Assembly: GCA_028285385.1 (NCBI GenBank) | Contig: JANQPR010000258.1 | Location: 30,862-94,861, forward strand | Length of the DNA: 64,000 bases | Direction: 5' to 3' | Source: Phycisphaera sp. | Lineage (GTDB): Bacteria; Planctomycetota; Phycisphaerae; Phycisphaerales; Phycisphaeraceae | Part shown: piece by piece, positions 60,390 through 64,000 of the stretch | Position numbering within the stretch: position 1 is the first letter of the stretch | Layout: each line of letters starts with the position of its first letter | The notes under the pieces: generated by a model | What the model was told of the DNA's origin: nothing | Databases searched by the model: none | The model's input: only the letters and a program-made list of their open reading frames with translations | Program-made: the position numbers and the translations under genes

Positions 60390-61385
60390 ATGACCCGACG
60401 CTACTCCGTCATCCTCGGCAACCTCGGCAACACGAAAGACCGCTTCTGTGGCGGCTACAAGGACAACCCCGACACGATGACGATGCTACGGCACGCCGCG
60501 GCGATCCCCGATGTCTCTGGCATCGAGCTGGTTGGCACGTGGGACGTCACGCCTGACAACGCCGGCGAGATGAAGAAGATCCTTGCCGACTTAGGCAAGC
60601 AGTGTGCGTCGATCATCCCCGATGTCTTCACCCAGGCCAAGTACGGCACCGGCGCGTACAGCAACCGCGACGACGCCGTCCGCCGCGAAGCGATCGATTA
60701 CACCCGCGCGATGTGCGACACGGCGCAAGAACTCGGTTGTGGCTTGCTGTGTATCTGGCCCGGGCAGGACGGCTTCGACTACCTCATGTGCACGGACTAT
60801 CAGGACGCGCGTAACCGCTTCCGTGATGCGATCGCCGAGGTCGCGGAGGCGTACCCGGGTCTGCGTTTTGCTCTGGAATACAAACCGAAGGAACCGCGGT
60901 GTTTCTCGCTGTGCGCCCGGATGGCCGACACGCTGCTGGTGTGTCAGGAGACCGGCTGCGACAACGTCGGGGTGTGCATCGACACCGGGCATTCCTACGT
61001 CGCCGGTGAAAGCGTCGGCGAGGCGATCGTGCTCGCCTCGCGTCTCGGCGGGGGCTACGACGATACGGCCGGCCGACTGTTCCATATGCACTTCAACGAC
61101 AACCACGGGCTCTGGGACGACGACATGATCGTCGGGACCGTGCACAGCACGACATACCTTGAGACGCTGTACTGGCTGGACCGCTGCGGCTACGGCGGGT
61201 GGATCAGCATGGACCAGTACCCTTACCGCGAGGACGCCGCCGACGCGATCGGCGAGAGCATCCAATGGCTGCGCGGGTACAGTGCGCTGCTTGATCAGCA
61301 CCGAGCGAGGTGGGACGACGTGATGAAGACTGGCGACGCGGTTGCGGCGTCACGGCTGCTGCGTCAAGCGTTGTTGCCCGGTTGA
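60390..61385 (+). CDS. Sugar phosphate isomerase/epimerase family protein (TIM barrel)
   Basis: A 331-residue protein with ATG 60390 behind GGAGG. Metal-binding candidates are Glu in FALEYKPKEPR, Asp/His in VCIDTGHSYVAGES, His in HMHFNDNHGLWDDD, and Asp in ISMDQYPY. The arrangement resembles L-rhamnose isomerase/D-tagatose epimerase-like TIM barrels. It is only distantly related to the isomerase at 10.9 kb. Within this operon it would interconvert aldose and ketose forms of the released sugar. Confidence 0.82.
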   Translation: MTRRYSVILGNLGNTKDRFCGGYKDNPDTMTMLRHAAAIPDVSGIELVGTWDVTPDNAGEMKKILADLGKQCASIIPDVFTQAKYGTGAYSNRDDAVRREAIDYTRAMCDTAQELGCGLLCIWPGQDGFDYLMCTDYQDARNRFRDAIAEVAEAYPGLRFALEYKPKEPRCFSLCARMADTLLVCQETGCDNVGVCIDTGHSYVAGESVGEAIVLASRLGGGYDDTAGRLFHMHFNDNHGLWDDDMIVGTVHSTTYLETLYWLDRCGYGGWISMDQYPYREDAADAIGESIQWLRGYSALLDQHRARWDDVMKTGDAVAASRLLRQALLPG

Positions 61386-61419
61386 AGATTCAGTGTGCAT
61401 TAGAGAGAAACTTTGATCT

Positions 61420-63216
61420 ATGACGCAGCCACGGCTTACGATCGACGCGTCGCGGGATGCCGGCCCGCTGCCACACTTCTGGCGGGCGACCGGCTTCGCC
61501 AACGCCGCCGAGCTTTTCAACCCTTCGTACCGGCGGCAGCTCCGGATGGCCGCGTCGATCTCGCGGCGTGGCATCGAGCACGTGCGCATCCACCGTTTGC
61601 TGAACCTCGTGACGATGACCGAGCTTGATGCTCCCGCGCAGCGCTATGACTTCGGCCGGCTCGATGATGCATTGGACTTCCTCGTCGAGCACCGGCTCAA
61701 GCCTTTCTTTGAACTGATGGGTAACCCGTCGGAGCGGTTCACCGACTTCACCGATGATGCGCAGCTTCACGCGTGGAAGGCGCTGGTCACGGCGCTCGCC
61801 CGGCACCTGATCGATCGCTACGGCGAGGACGAAGCCGCGTCGTGGTACTTCGAGACCTGGAACGAGCCGGACTGCGAGACGTGGTGGAGGCAGTTCTTCG
61901 AAAACCCGACGAGTCTGTGCCACTATTACGACGCGTGCTCCGAGGGTCTGCTGGAAGCGAGTCCGCGGCTACGCATGGGCGGCCCCGGTGGTCAGGGCAA
62001 CCTGAACGATGTCACGCGCACGTTCCTCGCTCACATCGACGCGGGCACGAACTACTTCACCGGCGTCAAGGGACAGCGGATCGACTTCATCTCGTTCCAC
62101 GAGAAGGCCGCGTTTTGGACCGACGAGGACATCGACCCGGACCTGGACGGGGTGATGACGCGCGAACGCCGATTCATCGATTACATCCGCGAGCAGCACC
62201 CGCGTCTCGCGGGCGTTCCGGTCATGAACGGTGAAGCCGACCCGCAGATCGGCTGGAACTTCAAGCACTCCTGGCACGCCACAGCGTACTATCCGGGTTT
62301 TGCGGCACGGATGATCGACCGCCACCTCACCGAGTTTATTGACGACCCGGCGGTGAACTACGAGCTGTTGCTCAACGACAACGGGTTTGTCGGCTCGTGG
62401 GGGCAGCGTACACTCACGCACTGCGTCAGGCCCAACCCGGATGCGGAGCCCAAGCCCGACCCGAAGCACTTCGAGCTTCTGCCCAAGCCTATCTTCCACC
62501 TCATGCCGATGTTGTCGCGGCTCGGCGAACGACGCTGCGCGGTGTCGGGCGGTGATCCGGAGCGTGGCCTCGGTGCGATCGCCACGACGTGTCAAGAGGG
62601 CGAGCAGTGCGAGGTGGCGGTGCTGCTGTACAACCACCGTGACGCGCTGGCCGATACGGAGCGGGCTCGGGTGAACGTACGCCTCCGGGGCCTGCCGTTC
62701 GGAAAGGCGGTGCTCAACGAGGTGAGGTTGACGGACGAACCCTGGGACGCGTTCACCGTGTGGCAGCGGATGAACGCCCTGAACGAGCCGAGCGCCTCGC
62801 AGGTGGATGTTCTTCGTTTGGCGAGCGTGTCGCCAGAGACGCGGGGTCCCCGCCCCGTCGTGGCCTGTGACGGCCGGTTGGACTTGGAGGTCGAGTTGCC
62901 GTGCCCGGGCGTGGTGTTGTTGGTGCTGAGCGAGCCCTCCAACCCGGCGCTTAACGCCATCGAGGGCTTAACGGCCGAGCGCTGCCGCGGTGCGCACGGC
63001 CAGCCGCAGGCCTTGCTGCAGTGGCGACCGCAGGACACGCGTGAGGCATGGGCCTACCGCGTCACCCGCGAGTTTGACGACGGCAGCTCCGAGCCTTGGA
63101 GGTTGTTTCACGCCTGCGGGGTGTTTCCTTGTTCGGGAGATCGCCCCGAGAAGTTCACCGTATGCGCTTTGAACCCGTGGGGAATCGCTGGCCCGCCAAC
63201 GCGGGTCGAGGTATGA
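61420..63216 (+). CDS. GH39-like glycosidase, cytoplasmic
   Basis: A 598-residue enzyme. The barrel contains HFWRATGFANAAELF, GIEHVRIHRLLN, the acid/base Glu149 in FETWNEPD and nucleophile Glu272 in VMNGEADPQIGW, the pattern of beta-xylosidases and alpha-L-iduronidases of GH39. C-terminal beta domains follow (VAVLLYNHRD, WAYRVTREF). No signal peptide. Either xylose or uronic acid could be the target, which would fit ulvan-like glycans. It is the last gene of the operon. Confidence 0.82.
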   Translation: MTQPRLTIDASRDAGPLPHFWRATGFANAAELFNPSYRRQLRMAASISRRGIEHVRIHRLLNLVTMTELDAPAQRYDFGRLDDALDFLVEHRLKPFFELMGNPSERFTDFTDDAQLHAWKALVTALARHLIDRYGEDEAASWYFETWNEPDCETWWRQFFENPTSLCHYYDACSEGLLEASPRLRMGGPGGQGNLNDVTRTFLAHIDAGTNYFTGVKGQRIDFISFHEKAAFWTDEDIDPDLDGVMTRERRFIDYIREQHPRLAGVPVMNGEADPQIGWNFKHSWHATAYYPGFAARMIDRHLTEFIDDPAVNYELLLNDNGFVGSWGQRTLTHCVRPNPDAEPKPDPKHFELLPKPIFHLMPMLSRLGERRCAVSGGDPERGLGAIATTCQEGEQCEVAVLLYNHRDALADTERARVNVRLRGLPFGKAVLNEVRLTDEPWDAFTVWQRMNALNEPSASQVDVLRLASVSPETRGPRPVVACDGRLDLEVELPCPGVVLLVLSEPSNPALNAIEGLTAERCRGAHGQPQALLQWRPQDTREAWAYRVTREFDDGSSEPWRLFHACGVFPCSGDRPEKFTVCALNPWGIAGPPTRVEV

Positions 63217-63283
63217 CCGTGTGAGTGGCGGCCGACGGCGACCGTCGATCACCGCGTCTTGGTGTCCGTACCGCTTCTATGAT

Positions 63284-64000
63284 CTAGTCCGCGAGGGTCT
63301 CGAGGCGCTTCGTGTCATCCCCCGGTCGGCTTGATGTCCGTGAGATCACACGGATCTCTCCGGCGTCCGTCGCGACACCATCACTGTGGGCGAGGCGACT
63401 GGAGTCCGGGTCGCGGGGCAGCCGGACCTCGTGCGCGCCGGGAGCAACCTCGACCCGAAGCTCATCCTCGTCCCGTAGAACCTTGCCGACACCCGGCAAA
63501 CCGAACAGCGTCGACGCACAGGCGTCGAGGTCCAGACCGGCTTCACGAGCGATTCGAAGTTCCGCACGAGTGGACGGCGGTATCTCGAACACAACGCAGA
63601 GGGTTTCGCCATCGAGACGCCAATCCAGTCGAATCGGGCCGCGAATCGTGTGGAGCGTAGACGACGCGTGGGGAACGGAGCCGTCCGCCGTAACCCCCGG
63701 CTGCAGGCGGACCCGTGCGTAGCCGGGCTCAAGCGCTTGGATGCCCACCAGGTGCTGGTGAATCCAGGCGTTGACCGACCCGAACGCGGGGTGGTTCTGC
63801 GAGTTCATGTCGCCCCGAGAGATGCGGTCGCTGAGCCAGCGTTCCCACAGCGTCGTCGCGCCTTGGTCGAGCATGTAGCCCCACGATGGGCGTTGGCGTT
63901 GGCGGGCGAGGCGGACGGCGGTGGCGTGATGGCCGTTCTTTGAGAGCGCTGGGAGCAGGGCAGCCGTGCCGTGGATGCCGGTGTTGAGTCGGTCGCCGTT
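63284..64000 (-). CDS. GH78-type alpha-L-rhamnosidase, C-terminal part (cut by window end)
   Basis: The reading frame is open to the last base, so only the C-terminal ~238 residues are seen. The end of the alpha/alpha barrel is recognisable: LNTGIHGTAALLP, SWGYMLDQGATTLWERW and NHPAFGSVNAWIHQHLVGI, as in GH78 enzymes. A C-terminal beta-sandwich follows. The protein would release alpha-L-rhamnose from oligosaccharides. It is convergent with the sulfatase operon. Confidence 0.85.
   Translation of the reverse strand, partial: NGDRLNTGIHGTAALLPALSKNGHHATAVRLARQRQRPSWGYMLDQGATTLWERWLSDRISRGDMNSQNHPAFGSVNAWIHQHLVGIQALEPGYARVRLQPGVTADGSVPHASSTLHTIRGPIRLDWRLDGETLCVVFEIPPSTRAELRIAREAGLDLDACASTLFGLPGVGKVLRDEDELRVEVAPGAHEVRLPRDPDSSRLAHSDGVATDAGEIRVISRTSSRPGDDTKRLETLAD

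Noticed and set aside
1..64000. CRISPR arrays, tRNA or rRNA genes, riboswitches, prophage
   Set aside because: Reading both strands showed no regularly spaced repeats, cloverleaf, rRNA-like block, known riboswitch core or phage structural genes.

Overview
The window is high-GC DNA that looks like a Planctomycetes chromosome, most likely class Phycisphaerae. This is inferred from four kinds of genes: secreted proteins ending in dockerin-like EF-hand pairs plus a VPEP/PEP-CTERM sorting signal, a planctomycete-type ECF sigma factor overlapping a Ser/Thr kinase gene, a dense set of type I (S1) sulfatases, and glycoside hydrolases with several sugar-acid dehydrogenases. I saw no rRNA, tRNA, CRISPR array or intact insertion sequence. 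The content points to uptake and intracellular breakdown of a sulfated, deoxysugar-containing polysaccharide (fucan-like or ulvan-like). The exact glycan is an inference.

Region 1 (1-7.2 kb) holds large surface proteins: the end of one PEP-CTERM protein, a complete one, and a 1410-residue minus-strand protein that is two tandemly duplicated PEP-CTERM proteins joined in frame. Region 2 (7.4-10.8 kb) is an ECF sigma factor overlapping a kinase/TPR membrane protein. Region 3 (10.9-15.2 kb, minus) carries a TIM-barrel sugar isomerase/epimerase, a creatininase-family amidohydrolase, a DegT-type aminotransferase and an AraC regulator.

Region 4 (15.2-28 kb) looks like a deoxysugar catabolic block. 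It has an FAH-type diketo-acid hydrolase and an SDR, divergent from a GntR regulator, 2-hydroxyacid dehydrogenase, fuconolactonase-like amidohydrolase and second SDR. A PhyH-type oxygenase, a third SDR and a cytoplasmic GH29 alpha-L-fucosidase follow, then an ABC importer (solute-binding protein plus two oversized permeases). Together these resemble the non-phosphorylative L-fucose/L-rhamnose pathway, with the sugar-acid dehydratase absent from the window.

Region 5 (28-42 kb) has secreted or surface proteins of glycan type (a beta-helix/FG-GAP protein, a CBM9-like multidomain protein, a PEP-CTERM lectin-like protein, a LamG/DUF1961-like protein) and a GH43 enzyme. Region 6 (41.4-46.7 kb) is a second ABC importer operon with a TPR protein. 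Region 7 (46.7-50 kb, minus) has a 2-hydroxyacid dehydrogenase, an RraA-like protein and a BNR/sialidase-like protein. Region 8 (50.1-63.2 kb, plus) is a run of ten same-strand genes: DHDPS-type aldolase, alpha/beta hydrolase, MDR dehydrogenase, sulfatase, MDR dehydrogenase, two more sulfatases, a clan GH-A hydrolase, a sugar isomerase and a GH39-like enzyme. A convergent GH78-type rhamnosidase is cut by the window end.

The most distinctive regulatory observation is a near-palindrome built on TTAACGTTA that recurs at four promoters (about 28.07, 38.09, 39.76 and 50.05 kb), each time in the same register with a -10 hexamer. Three of the four lie between divergent genes. This suggests one regulator, LacI-like by operator shape and not encoded in the window, that ties together the first ABC importer, the surface proteins, the operon feeding the second importer and the sulfatase operon.
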